Virus record (IMG/VR): IMGVR_UViG_3300042868_008355
Span: 26,936 to 90,935 of that record
Length of the DNA stretch: 64,000 bases
Origin: a virus
Strand: one strand, 5' to 3'
The position numbers and the translations under genes were made by a program. The first letter of the stretch is position 1. Each line of letters starts with the position of its first letter. Of this stretch, positions 45,360-54,232 are shown piece by piece. The notes below the pieces were generated by a model, which made no database searches, was not told where the DNA came from, and worked only from the letters and a program-made list of their open reading frames with translations.

Positions 45360-46109
45360 TTAATCAGTTTTCATTTTAGATTGGATTAAAATATATAATT
45401 TTTTAAACCTTTTAATTGAACTACGAATCTCTTTGGTACTTAAATTAGTCATTTCTCTTAATGAAAGTAAAATAACATTTTTATTAAATTTGTTATTGTC
45501 CGCACTTGAGAATATTGCCTCATAATTTTCAAATAAATCAATTAGGGCGTACCCTAATTTTTTTTCATTATCATTTAAATTTTCAGTTTCAATAAAATCT
45601 CGTAGTTCTCTTAAATATTGTGCAATGATTGCCGTTGTATCTACAACATCTTCATCAATACGATACATCATATCGGGTCTTTCTTCAATACTTTGAGACA
45701 TATCTTCATAAGATACTTTTCTGTTAATTTCTTTTTGGTCTTTAATTATTTGACCCATTAAATAATTTTTACAGATTGTACCAAAATACGAATATGCCTT
45801 TTTTTCTTTTGAAGGTTTGAACTTATCAACCTTTGTCATTAAGAATGAATGAGTATCACAATGGATTTCAGTAAAATCCATATCTTTCCGATATAACTTA
45901 TATCTTCGTATGATAGATGAAATCATCTTATCGAGAGGTCCTCGTAAGTATTCATTATATATTTTGTTCTTTTCTTCTGAGGTTTCGGCTAATAAAAAAC
46001 TTCTAACCGCATCCTCTTCTCTAACATCAAAATAATTTACATTTACCGTTTTTCTACCTCTTTTTTTGGATGAAACATCTTCTGTTGTTGCAGATAGAGT
46101 TTCTAACAT
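45360..46109 (-). CDS. gp55-like late sigma factor
   Basis: This 249-residue protein resembles T4 gp55, the minimal sigma factor that directs late transcription. The region-2-like core is visible: LDKMISSIIRRYKLYRKDMD, then KAYSYFGTICKNYLMGQIIK and DQKEINRKVSYEDM, where the aromatic/basic helix should bind core RNA polymerase and open the -10 region. A C-terminal helical part (LLSLREMTNLSTKEIRSSIK) looks like a region-4-type HTH, which T4 gp55 lacks; the protein is about 60 residues longer than gp55. It would be expected to read the TATTTAT motifs. It overlaps the downstream glycosyltransferase gene by 1 nt. Confidence 0.8.
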   Translation of the reverse strand: MLETLSATTEDVSSKKRGRKTVNVNYFDVREEDAVRSFLLAETSEEKNKIYNEYLRGPLDKMISSIIRRYKLYRKDMDFTEIHCDTHSFLMTKVDKFKPSKEKKAYSYFGTICKNYLMGQIIKDQKEINRKVSYEDMSQSIEERPDMMYRIDEDVVDTTAIIAQYLRELRDFIETENLNDNEKKLGYALIDLFENYEAIFSSADNNKFNKNVILLSLREMTNLSTKEIRSSIKRFKKLYILIQSKMKTD

Positions 46110-46915
46110 TATACATTGTCTGATTGATATTTTATGTTTCTATCATCAACAAAGAAATATTCTTTTTTTGCGGTTTGAACCCAAAATTTAACTTCGTCTT
46201 CTAACATTTGTTCTTCACCAAATTTATAATTCCAAAATATAGAACCTTCTCTCATGTTAGTGTGTTTGTAACCAAGTTTAGGTATTGTCATTATAGACAC
46301 CGAATTATAAGTCAATCTTAGCAAGAACTCATAAACAAATGTTAATTTAATTGATGATTTAAAACCTCCAAAATCTTCAATAACTGATTTTTTAATGACA
46401 CATCCAGCAGTTTGGAAATTTTGATAATCTTGTAATGTTTCGTTTGTTAAGAATCCCATTTCTTGTGTGAAATTTGCAGCAAAAGTTGCTTCATTTGTAA
46501 AACCTGCAAACATACCCTTTTCGTCAGTTTCAACAACTACAGGTAAAAACGCTTGTACGTTAGGATATGAGTCAACATATTTTTTAACATTTTTAAACCA
46601 AATAGAAGAGTATTCGTCATCAAATTCAAACAAAGAAATCCAAGTGCCTTTAGAGTTACTAATTCCATAGTTTACTTGTTCACAATAATTTGGGTCTTTA
46701 TCCCACAATAATTTAACAACATTTAAAGATTCAAAATCATAATTATTTAAAAAATTAACTAACGATTCTTCTGACGAATGAACGATAACTAACTCTTCAA
46801 TTTCAATTGATTGAGTTTTAATTGATGTGATAGCCTTTTCAAAATACTCATCAAAATTTCTTGCTTTTGACGATTTAATTGGTAATATAACTGATAATGA
46901 TAATTTAGTATTCAT
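46109..46915 (-). CDS. Family 2-type glycosyltransferase (GT-A)
   Basis: This 268-residue protein has a GT-A fold: an N-terminal strand LSVILPIKSS, donor-site segments and a DxD-like FEFDDEYSS, then a mid-domain with AGCVIKKSVIEDFGGF. It would transfer a sugar from a nucleotide-sugar donor; acceptor unknown. The start at 46915 is 1 nt after the upstream gene's stop; the longer frame overlaps it. It belongs to a block of transferases between tail and sugar-synthesis genes. Confidence 0.75.
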   Translation of the reverse strand: MNTKLSLSVILPIKSSKARNFDEYFEKAITSIKTQSIEIEELVIVHSSEESLVNFLNNYDFESLNVVKLLWDKDPNYCEQVNYGISNSKGTWISLFEFDDEYSSIWFKNVKKYVDSYPNVQAFLPVVVETDEKGMFAGFTNEATFAANFTQEMGFLTNETLQDYQNFQTAGCVIKKSVIEDFGGFKSSIKLTFVYEFLLRLTYNSVSIMTIPKLGYKHTNMREGSIFWNYKFGEEQMLEDEVKFWVQTAKKEYFFVDDRNIKYQSDNV

Positions 46916-46916
46916 A

Positions 46917-47969
46917 TTATTCTTCGGTTTTAGAAATTTGTTCTTCAAATGAATTTGCTCTTATGTTTAGATATTCTTCGAATAATGAAGTAACTGATGA
47001 GTCAAATTCTTGTTTATTTGTGTAGTTTTCAACTGTTTTTTTCATGTTATCGTAAAGTTCAGGTTTGATATTATCTTCTAACCAATTCTGAATGAAGTCT
47101 GCAATAAAATCACAAATCATATTTGGGTCACTAACCCAAACACCATTATCTTCATTCATCCACTCAGGTTGAGTATAAGGTACTTTACCAATAACAGGAA
47201 CACCTGATGCCATAGATTCTAATGGGAATGTACCAAACCCACTTTGTTCGTCCATCCAAACACTGACAAAACAATCACGTAAAGAATTTGAAAATTCTTT
47301 TTCTGAAAGACCTCTCAAATCTCTAAATGTGAACCATCTATATTGTGGGAATTTTAGATAAAAAGTTTTAATGATGTTAATTGTATCTTCCTGTTCTTTA
47401 GTGTGAACACCAATGATTGGCATTGGAGGTAATTCTTTTGGATAAAAACTGTCGGTAATTAATGGTTTAACAATATCAAAACTAGTTTGTCTCATCACGT
47501 TCTCAATATACTCTTGTTGTTTTTTTGATGTTGTTATACATTTAAAGAAGCCATATTGAGACCAACTTTGTCCTGGTTGTAATGTCTCAACAATGTGAGA
47601 ATAATTTTGAGTTAAAACAATTTTACCACAAGGTAAATTTTTAATCTGTTCCATGATAAATCCAAAAATTTCAGGTACAATAATGAAATCTTCTGGTGAA
47701 ATTTCCAAATTTTGACCTTCAATTGATTTATGAGGAATTGACATATATTCTTCATCCATCCAAGCTACAACTCCAGCATATTCATTTTTCTCGTGAAGAA
47801 TTATTGGATTAAATCCTGAATCTAAAAGAGATTTTGCCATTTGATAAATTAATCTAACAGAGGCTTTGGCGTTTCCTTTAGTGTCTTGTACTAAGAAATA
47901 AATTCTTGATTTCTTATTTCTTAGATTTTGAATTGATAGTTTTACTTTTTCGTTTAACGATGCGTCCAT
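46917..47969 (-). CDS. GT-B glycosyltransferase (350 aa)
   Basis: A GT-B-type en-zyme: the N-terminal Rossmann half has SRIYFLVQDTKGNAKASVRL and PIILHEKNEYAGVVAW. The C-terminal half has VSVWMDEQSGFGTFPLESMA-SGVPVIGKVPY, the acidic donor-binding motif of family 4-like transferases. Donor and acceptor are unknown. It is translated next to the GT-A gene, with 1 nt between them. Confidence 0.75.
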   Translation of the reverse strand: MDASLNEKVKLSIQNLRNKKSRIYFLVQDTKGNAKASVRLIYQMAKSLLDSGFNPIILHEKNEYAGVVAWMDEEYMSIPHKSIEGQNLEISPEDFIIVPEIFGFIMEQIKNLPCGKIVLTQNYSHIVETLQPGQSWSQYGFFKCITTSKKQQEYIENVMRQTSFDIVKPLITDSFYPKELPPMPIIGVHTKEQEDTINIIKTFYLKFPQYRWFTFRDLRGLSEKEFSNSLRDCFVSVWMDEQSGFGTFPLESMASGVPVIGKVPYTQPEWMNEDNGVWVSDPNMICDFIADFIQNWLEDNIKPELYDNMKKTVENYTNKQEFDSSVTSLFEEYLNIRANSFEEQISKTEE

Positions 47970-47970
47970 A

Positions 47971-48264
47971 TTAATAGTGATTTATAAGTTTTTTATTTAA
48001 TAAGCTATTGAAAGATAATCTAAATGGGATGCTGGTATTATTACTTGATTTCATACCTAATTTCTCATCTATTTCCTCATGTTCTGTTAAAATGGTATCC
48101 ATTAACATTTTAACCATTTCAAATTTTATTATATTAATTTTCATGTCAGTTGAACCTGAAAATTCGTCTTCTTCGACTTCCTCATCAGGTTTAATACTCA
48201 TGTCTAAATATTCTTCAATTTTATCCAAATCGAAATAGTAGTTTTCACCTAATACCTTAATCAT
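47971..48264 (-). CDS. Hypothetical protein (97 aa)
   Basis: I do not recognise a family. It starts IKVLGENYYFDLDKIEEYLD, continues with an acidic loop (DEEVEEDEFSGSTD) and helices (INIIKFEMVKMLMDTILTEH), and ends in a basic segment. The arrangement resembles small phage proteins encoded beside PhoH in T4-like genomes. It overlaps the upstream HAD-like gene by 8 nt. Confidence 0.55.
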   Translation of the reverse strand: MIKVLGENYYFDLDKIEEYLDMSIKPDEEVEEDEFSGSTDMKINIIKFEMVKMLMDTILTEHEEIDEKLGMKSSNNTSIPFRLSFNSLLNKKLINHY

Positions 48265-48853
48265 ATAGTTCTGTTATTTTTGTTTTTAAATCTTTTAAAG
48301 TGGTTATTGAATGTTCAATATTTATATCTGTATTATATAATGTCTCATATTTAATAACTCTTTTACCTTTTGGGTAATTTAATAATAGTTTAGGATTTGC
48401 CGTAAGTAAAACGTCTACGGAGTCCCAAAGTGAATTTATTGTAGATTCACTGTAAAATTTAACCGTCTCAACCAAACATCCAAATTTTGAAATGAAGAAT
48501 AAAGATGCTGGTTTTGATTTACCCATTTCATCCGAAACGATTAATATATCGTGATTATCCCTCAAGTCTAAGTAAAACTCATTAAAATCCATCATACTTG
48601 AATTTTCAACTGACCCTGCATGTCCAAAAATTTCCATAGTATGTTCTTTATATAAAAAATTATATAATTCATCATCGTCTTTAAATTTAAGGTGACTACT
48701 AATGTCTAATGTGGTTAAATCTGATATTACTTCGTATTCAGATTTTTCTTCATCTTCTTTAAATGGGTTTTCTAAATACCATTTTTCATATTCTTGTTGG
48801 ATTTTTTTAAGGGTGTCTCTCAAAACTCCATTTAATTCTATACCAATTCTCAT
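48257..48853 (-). CDS. HAD-like protein with altered nucleophile motif (198 aa)
   Basis: The opening MRIGIELNGVLRDTLKKIQQ lines up with HAD/5'-nucleotidase motif I (DxDGVLxD), but the nucleophilic Asp and the +2 Asp are Glu and Asn here. A later ILIVSDEMGKSKPASLFF could be motifs II and III. It is therefore likely a non-catalytic HAD-like protein or one with changed chemistry. The neighbour at 10501 keeps a normal DxD. It overlaps the PhoH gene by 4 nt. Confidence 0.6.
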   Translation of the reverse strand: MRIGIELNGVLRDTLKKIQQEYEKWYLENPFKEDEEKSEYEVISDLTTLDISSHLKFKDDDELYNFLYKEHTMEIFGHAGSVENSSMMDFNEFYLDLRDNHDILIVSDEMGKSKPASLFFISKFGCLVETVKFYSESTINSLWDSVDVLLTANPKLLLNYPKGKRVIKYETLYNTDINIEHSITTLKDLKTKITELYD

Positions 48854-49602
48854 TCTACTTCGTTATCGTATTTTTGTAATATTTTAGTGATTAAAGGATT
48901 TCTAACAATGTCTTTTTTATCTTTAAATTCAAAAGTTGAAATTACACTTGAATCTCTAAACTTTTCAATCGCATCCCATAAACCGCTATGAGTTTTGTTT
49001 TTGTAACGGTCCGACTGTTCAACGTCTCCTGAAATAAAAAATTTACTATTAAATCCAATTCTTGTTAATAAAAGTTTCATTTGACTTGGAGTTGCATTTT
49101 GACCCTCTTCAAAAATTAAAATAGAATTATCAATATTCATACCTCTCATGAATGCTAATGCAAAGACTTCAATCACTTCAAGTTCTTTTAATTTTTCTCT
49201 AGTTTCTTTTCCAATAATTTTATTTAACAAATAATAGGAAGGGAAAATATAAGGGTCTAATTTTTCTTCAACATTACCTGGTAAACTACCTAATTTTTCT
49301 TCCGCTTCAACTGCGGGTCTTACAATAATAATTTTTTCGTAAGGTGTGTTTGGGTCTGATAATAAATCAATTGCCGCTTTCATTGTGATATAACTTTTAC
49401 CAACACCTGCAGGTCCTGAACAAATTGTTACTTCGCTTGAAGTGAGAACATCATAATAATTTTTTTGTGTTTGAGTTAAAAACTTTTCTTTTGTTTTTCT
49501 TTTTATGATTGAACAAATGATTTCTTTTTTGCTTCTTGGGTTTTTTTCTTCATGTACCAAAGGTGTTGGTGTTGGAGATTTTCTACTTGGTTTTGTTGCC
49601 AT
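48850..49602 (-). CDS. phoH: PhoH-family ATPase
   Basis: This 250-residue P-loop protein is of the PhoH type. Walker A is GPAGVGKS, followed by the family strands IIIVRPAVEAEEKLGSLPGN and EEKLDPYIFPSYYLLNKIIG. Walker B is ILIFEEGQNATPSQMKLLLT (Glu in place of the usual Asp) and sensor GDVEQSDR. PhoH proteins are helicase-like ATPases common in phages; their role may concern RNA metabolism. The N-terminal 25 residues are basic and Pro-rich. It overlaps the gmd gene by 1 nt. Confidence 0.9.
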   Translation of the reverse strand: MATKPSRKSPTPTPLVHEEKNPRSKKEIICSIIKRKTKEKFLTQTQKNYYDVLTSSEVTICSGPAGVGKSYITMKAAIDLLSDPNTPYEKIIIVRPAVEAEEKLGSLPGNVEEKLDPYIFPSYYLLNKIIGKETREKLKELEVIEVFALAFMRGMNIDNSILIFEEGQNATPSQMKLLLTRIGFNSKFFISGDVEQSDRYKNKTHSGLWDAIEKFRDSSVISTFEFKDKKDIVRNPLITKILQKYDNEVE

Positions 49603-50585
49603 TATTTATTTTTAGTGTAATAGTTTATCCAATATTCTAACATCTCGTCGAGCATTGTTTCAAAGGTATAATTAGGTGACCATCCTGTTATTGATTTTAA
49701 TTTTGAAGAATCTCCTTTTAAATTATGAAGTTCTTCGGGTCTCAAAAACTTCTCATCAGATTTAACATATTTTTTATAATCTAATCCAAATTTAGAAAAA
49801 GTGTATTCACATAAGTCTTGAACTGAATGTGAAATACCTGTAGAACATACATAATCATCGGACTTATCTTGTTGAAGTATCATCCACATGGCTTCTACGT
49901 AATCTTTAGCATGACCCCAATCTCTTGTTGCGTCTAAATTACCAAGTTTAAGTTCATTAGATAATCCTAAATGTATTTTTACAACTTCTTTACAAACTTT
50001 ATTTGTTACGAAATTTGTACCTCTTCTTGGTGATTCGTGATTAAACAAAATACCATTAGAAATAAACATACCGTAAGAGTTTCTATAGTTTCTTGCGATG
50101 TTATAACTATATACTTTAGCACATCCGTATGGAGATACTGGATTCATCGGGGTTGTTTCTCTTTGATATCCATCTTTATCAATACAATTTCCAAACATTT
50201 CGGAAGACGATGCTTGGTATATTTTAATTGATGGTTTAATCAGTTTAACGGCCTCTAATAAGTTAAGAGTTCCAAGACCAGTGACGTTTGCTGTGTATAT
50301 AGGTTGGTCAAATGAAATTCTAACATGCGATTGTGCGGCTAAATTGTAAATCTCATCAGGATTAACTTTTTGAATAACGGAAATTAACGAAGACAAATCA
50401 GTTAAATCTGCATAGTGTAAATTGATTTGAGTATAGATACTATCCAATCTTGCGGTTTGATTTTCAGCGACTGAATTTCTTTTCAATGTACCGTGAACTT
50501 CATAATCTTTCCCAATTAAAAATTCCGCCAGATACGAACCATCTTGTCCATTTATTCCTGTAATAAGTGCAATTTTTTTTGTCAT
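49602..50585 (-). CDS. gmd: GDP-mannose 4,6-dehydratase
   Basis: This 327-residue extended SDR converts GDP-mannose to GDP-4-keto-6-deoxymannose. It shows the NAD(P) motif TGINGQDGSYLAEFL, NLAAQSHVRISFDQP, catalytic Ser/Thr in YQASSSEMFG, the YxxxK motif in SPYGCAKVYSYN, NHESPRRGTNFVTNK and RDWGHAKDYVEAMW, all diagnostic of Gmd. The product is the shared precursor of GDP-fucose and GDP-colitose, fitting the fcl/colC-like and colD-like genes nearby. Confidence 0.95.
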   Translation of the reverse strand: MTKKIALITGINGQDGSYLAEFLIGKDYEVHGTLKRNSVAENQTARLDSIYTQINLHYADLTDLSSLISVIQKVNPDEIYNLAAQSHVRISFDQPIYTANVTGLGTLNLLEAVKLIKPSIKIYQASSSEMFGNCIDKDGYQRETTPMNPVSPYGCAKVYSYNIARNYRNSYGMFISNGILFNHESPRRGTNFVTNKVCKEVVKIHLGLSNELKLGNLDATRDWGHAKDYVEAMWMILQQDKSDDYVCSTGISHSVQDLCEYTFSKFGLDYKKYVKSDEKFLRPEELHNLKGDSSKLKSITGWSPNYTFETMLDEMLEYWINYYTKNK

Positions 50586-50586
50586 G

Positions 50587-51372
50587 TTAATTTAATCTTT
50601 TATAGTTTAAATTTGAGTTTGATAATATTGAGAATGTTGATAAATTAGATTTTGTACAATATAATTTTTTTGTCATCCCTAATGTATACGCACCAAACAC
50701 AATTTCTTTTATGTGGTTTTTAGTTGATTCTTCATCTTTATTCATTTTAAAAAATGGGTTACTATCCAACTCTGAAGTACTAAATTCGTCAAAGGTTATT
50801 AATCTATTACCATATCTTTGTTTGAATTTATTTAAATCGTCTACATTGTCAGACATTAAAAATATGTTTTCAAATTCTTCTTGTTCAATTGAACTAAAAA
50901 TATTATCCAAAGGTATTGTTGGAATATGATGTAGTATCATATCTGTTGCTCTTCTATGGAATCCAATAGTATTTGTAAAATCAATTTGAGAATGTCTTGA
51001 TGAGAATAGATTTTTCATTTCATCGTTTAACACCAAATGCTCTTTAATGATTTGTTCACAAGTTTCAAATTTTTCTTTGGTGAAAGTTGTTTCATCATAT
51101 GGGTCAAAACGAGTCAGTGTATCCAACCATTCAATGTTGGAATAACTATTAAAGTTTAATTTATAATCTTCAGTATCTTGAATAAAACAAACATCAAAAA
51201 TGTTTCCTTTACCGTATCCATATATGTCGAATAAATCAAAATAAACTTTAAATTTTTCGTTTGGATGATTTAACTTTGCATTATAAATGTGAATAATCCC
51301 TTCAGTAATGTATGAAAAATATCCTCTCTGATGAATATCTTTGCCTCTTGCTGGTTTTGTAAATCTCAACAT
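50587..51372 (-). CDS. Putative fucosyltransferase-like glycosyltransferase (261 aa)
   Basis: The centre carries NTIGFHRRATDMILHHIPTI, resembling the H-x-R-R-x-D donor-binding motif of O-/alpha-1,6-fucosyltransferase-type GT-B enzymes, followed by an IFLMSDNVDDLNKF strand as in that superfamily. The C-terminal GAYTLGMTKKLYCTKSNLST fits the family's end. It lies between the gmd and colD-like genes, so a GDP-6-deoxyhexose donor is plausible. The exact linkage is unknown. Confidence 0.65.
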   Translation of the reverse strand: MLRFTKPARGKDIHQRGYFSYITEGIIHIYNAKLNHPNEKFKVYFDLFDIYGYGKGNIFDVCFIQDTEDYKLNFNSYSNIEWLDTLTRFDPYDETTFTKEKFETCEQIIKEHLVLNDEMKNLFSSRHSQIDFTNTIGFHRRATDMILHHIPTIPLDNIFSSIEQEEFENIFLMSDNVDDLNKFKQRYGNRLITFDEFSTSELDSNPFFKMNKDEESTKNHIKEIVFGAYTLGMTKKLYCTKSNLSTFSILSNSNLNYKRLN

Positions 51373-51375
51373 ATT

Positions 51376-52536
51376 TTAATATTTTAGTAAGATATCACAA
51401 ACTCTATCGATATCTTCTTTTGTCATCTTATCATGGTTTGGAACATAAACTCCTCGTTCATCGATTATAGAACAATTAGGTAATTTATTTTCACCATACA
51501 ATTTTTTATAAAATGGTTGTGTTCCCATAGACCCTGAAATTAAAGGTCTACAGGCAATGTTATTTTCTTCTAACTCCTTTATTAATCTTTGTTTGTCTTC
51601 AGGTGTTTTAGTAATAACAGGAATTGCAAAATTTGATGTAAACTCATCATTAAATGTTTTTGGAAACCAAATTTTACCCTCCAACCTTGATTTATAATAT
51701 AGGAAATTTTGGAATCGATTACTAATCATTCCGTCAACTTTTAACAATTGTTGGATTCCAAGTTGTGCTTGTAAATCTGTACTTCTTAAATTGAACCCTG
51801 GTATGTAAAATGTGTAAAGTGCTGAGAAATCCGAAATTTCCCATTCTTTTCTTAATTCTTGTTGTTTTGACTCAGGTAAATCTCTATCCCATCCATGACT
51901 TCTAAGTTGTAATAATGTATGGTAAATCTCCTCATCATTTGTTGTAATAACACCACCCTCAATTGTGGACATCGTATGACCAAAATATGTTGAAAATGAA
52001 GACATCAATCCAAAGTTACCTAACTTAGTTCCTTTAAATTTAGTCCCTTGAGATTCGCAATTATCCTCAAGTAAAATCACATCATATTTTTGGCATAACT
52101 CAACTATTGAATCCATGTCAGGTGACAATCCTAATACCGAAACTAATAGTAAAACTGATGGTTGTTCTGTTTTAAACACCTCTTCTAAATGTTTTAAATC
52201 AATTGATAAATTATCTAAATTACAATCAATTAATAAAGGTTTCATATCAAACTGAAGTACTGGTGATAAGTCAGTTGCCCAACATAACGCAGGAACACAA
52301 ACTTTATTATTCTTCATTTTGTTAAGTACTCTTAGAGCGTATAACATAAGTAAATTCGCGGATGAACCAGAATTCACAAATATTGAATATTTGGACCCTA
52401 ACCATTCACACCATTTTGTTTCAAACTCAATTGTTTTAGGTCCTTTAGTTAATCTTGGATATTCCTTTAACCATTGAATTAAATTGTCAATATCTTGATT
52501 GTCAATTGTATCTTGAATTAAATCTATTTTTTTCAT
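51376..52536 (-). CDS. ColD-like PLP sugar 3-dehydratase (DegT fold)
   Basis: A 386-residue DegT/DnrJ/EryC1-fold protein. The usual PLP-binding lysine is replaced: SSFSTYFGHTMSTIEGGVIT has His where aminotransferases have Lys. The same change defines GDP-4-keto-6-deoxymannose 3-dehydratase (ColD), and the flanking LLEDNCESQGTKFKGTKLGN, FGLM and LRSHGWDRDLP resemble ColD. It would remove the C3 hydroxyl of the Gmd product en route to a 3,6-dideoxyhexose. It lies directly beside an fcl/colC-type epimerase-reductase (4-nt overlap). Confidence 0.8.
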   Translation of the reverse strand: MKKIDLIQDTIDNQDIDNLIQWLKEYPRLTKGPKTIEFETKWCEWLGSKYSIFVNSGSSANLLMLYALRVLNKMKNNKVCVPALCWATDLSPVLQFDMKPLLIDCNLDNLSIDLKHLEEVFKTEQPSVLLLVSVLGLSPDMDSIVELCQKYDVILLEDNCESQGTKFKGTKLGNFGLMSSFSTYFGHTMSTIEGGVITTNDEEIYHTLLQLRSHGWDRDLPESKQQELRKEWEISDFSALYTFYIPGFNLRSTDLQAQLGIQQLLKVDGMISNRFQNFLYYKSRLEGKIWFPKTFNDEFTSNFAIPVITKTPEDKQRLIKELEENNIACRPLISGSMGTQPFYKKLYGENKLPNCSIIDERGVYVPNHDKMTKEDIDRVCDILLKY

Positions 52537-53453
52537 TTTCTAGCGTTTTCGTAATTGTTTATAAACCAATCGATAGTTTCATTAATACCCTCTTCAATTG
52601 GCTTAAACTCAAAATCTTTAATATCTGACGCCGCTGGTTTTCTAAATTGACCTCTTGGTTTAGTTTCGTCAAACACTAAATCGTTATCATTAAATCCAAA
52701 TTTTTTGGTGATTATATTTGCAACCTCCATCACAGAAACTTCGGTCTCATCTATCATCATACAATGTTTTTCAGAATTCCAATTAGTTAAAGACCACACA
52801 ATTAATTTTGCCATATCTTCTGAATAAACAAACTGTCTTAATGGTGAACCATCCCCCCAAATAACAAATTTTTCATTGTTTTGTTTTGCTAAATATGCTC
52901 TGTGAATCATACCAGGGATTAAATGACTATCTTCTAAATTAAAATTGTCATAAGGTCCATAAAGATTTGTTGGTACTACTGAGTACCAATTTTTCTTTAA
53001 AACATCCCTAAAGATTTGTGTTTCATATCCTGATAATCTTTTAGCATATGAGTACCCATAATTTGATGGGTGTGGAGCTCCTTTATCAATTTGGTCTGAG
53101 GTTAATGGATAGACAATATTCTCATGTGGGAAAATGCAAGTTGATAATATATTTACAAAATTATCAATTTGAAGAATTGAACACGCTTTAATTACATTAC
53201 TATTAATAATGTAGTTGTCATTAAAAAATGTTTGGTTATTGTTCATGTTCGCATTAACACCACCAACTTTAGCTGCGGTATGAATAACGGTATCCACACC
53301 TTCATTTAATACTTTATCTTGAAAGTATTTAAATGTTTCTTCATAATTTGTTAAATCAACATCTTTTCTTGTGTGGTATACGTGACCATCACCTAAAACT
53401 TTTTTTAATGCTCTTCCTAATAATCCATTTGAGCCTGTAACTAATATTTTCAT
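52533..53453 (-). CDS. GDP-fucose synthase / ColC-like epimerase-reductase
   Basis: A 306-residue SDR of the Fcl family: TGSNGLLGRALKKVLG for NADP, HTAAKVGGVNANMNN, the Cys-His pair region ILSTCIFPHENIVYPLTSDQ, the YxxxK motif in SNYGYSYAKRLSGY, and PTNLYGPYDNFNLEDSHLIP. Fcl makes GDP-L-fucose from the Gmd product; the close relative ColC makes GDP-L-colitose from the ColD product. With a colD-like gene next door, either product is possible. The genes overlap by 4 nt on both sides. Confidence 0.88.
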   Translation of the reverse strand: MKILVTGSNGLLGRALKKVLGDGHVYHTRKDVDLTNYEETFKYFQDKVLNEGVDTVIHTAAKVGGVNANMNNNQTFFNDNYIINSNVIKACSILQIDNFVNILSTCIFPHENIVYPLTSDQIDKGAPHPSNYGYSYAKRLSGYETQIFRDVLKKNWYSVVPTNLYGPYDNFNLEDSHLIPGMIHRAYLAKQNNEKFVIWGDGSPLRQFVYSEDMAKLIVWSLTNWNSEKHCMMIDETEVSVMEVANIITKKFGFNDNDLVFDETKPRGQFRKPAASDIKDFEFKPIEEGINETIDWFINNYENARK

Positions 53454-54232
53454 AATTTAATCCATTTATCACAATATAAGTCATTAGTGTTCAAATGTGA
53501 ATTGGAAATACCAAACCATTTTGACGGTATAATGACTTGTTTATTTTCATTTTGATTCATCCATGCCCCCCACCAACTAAATGTAGAATTTGCCAATATG
53601 TTATTATTACACATCGACATCAAATACAAATCTTCGTAATCTAAATTGTCCGACACAAATGTTTTATTATTTAAGAAACTAAAATTTTCTTCACACCATT
53701 TAATGTCGTCAGAGAATATTAAGAAATGTTTATCTTCACCAATAAGATTAATTGCTTTTTGGTAATATTCTATTGGTTGGATTGGGTGGTGATTTTGTAA
53801 ACCTAAATAATCTCCACGTCTGACGTGAATCGAACAAGTATCAAGTTTTAATAGTTCACCGTATTTGTTAATTAATTTTTGATTTGTTTCATCATCAATT
53901 TTAAACAATTCCAATATTTCGTTTCTATAATCCATGAAATATTTTTCACTTTGAAAGTGACCATATAATTTAACGTTACCGTCAATTTGAGGTAGCGGAG
54001 TATATGAGAATCCCGATTCACCTAATGGAGTAAAATCAGTAACACCATTAATGAACTTAACGTTTCTAAAAATATTTGATGTGTAGTTTGAATATGGTTT
54101 ATGAGGTACCATTGAATCGGACACATCACATAACAATTCTTTATTATCTCTTAGACATAGATAATAAGCCGTGGATATCTGGAATAGATAATTTCCTAAT
54201 CCACCCATTAATTTTGTTGATACAAAACTCAT
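53450..54232 (-). CDS. Family 11 (alpha-1,2-fucosyl type) glycosyltransferase
   Basis: This 260-residue enzyme has the GT11 motifs: MGGLGNYLFQISTAYYL at the N terminus, SIHVRRGDYLG for GDP-sugar binding, and NNNILANSTFSWWGAWMNQN near the C terminus. GT11 enzymes transfer L-fucose, or colitose in some O-antigen systems, from GDP donors. Its overlap with the fcl/colC gene supports use of that product. Confidence 0.9.
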   Translation of the reverse strand: MSFVSTKLMGGLGNYLFQISTAYYLCLRDNKELLCDVSDSMVPHKPYSNYTSNIFRNVKFINGVTDFTPLGESGFSYTPLPQIDGNVKLYGHFQSEKYFMDYRNEILELFKIDDETNQKLINKYGELLKLDTCSIHVRRGDYLGLQNHHPIQPIEYYQKAINLIGEDKHFLIFSDDIKWCEENFSFLNNKTFVSDNLDYEDLYLMSMCNNNILANSTFSWWGAWMNQNENKQVIIPSKWFGISNSHLNTNDLYCDKWIKL

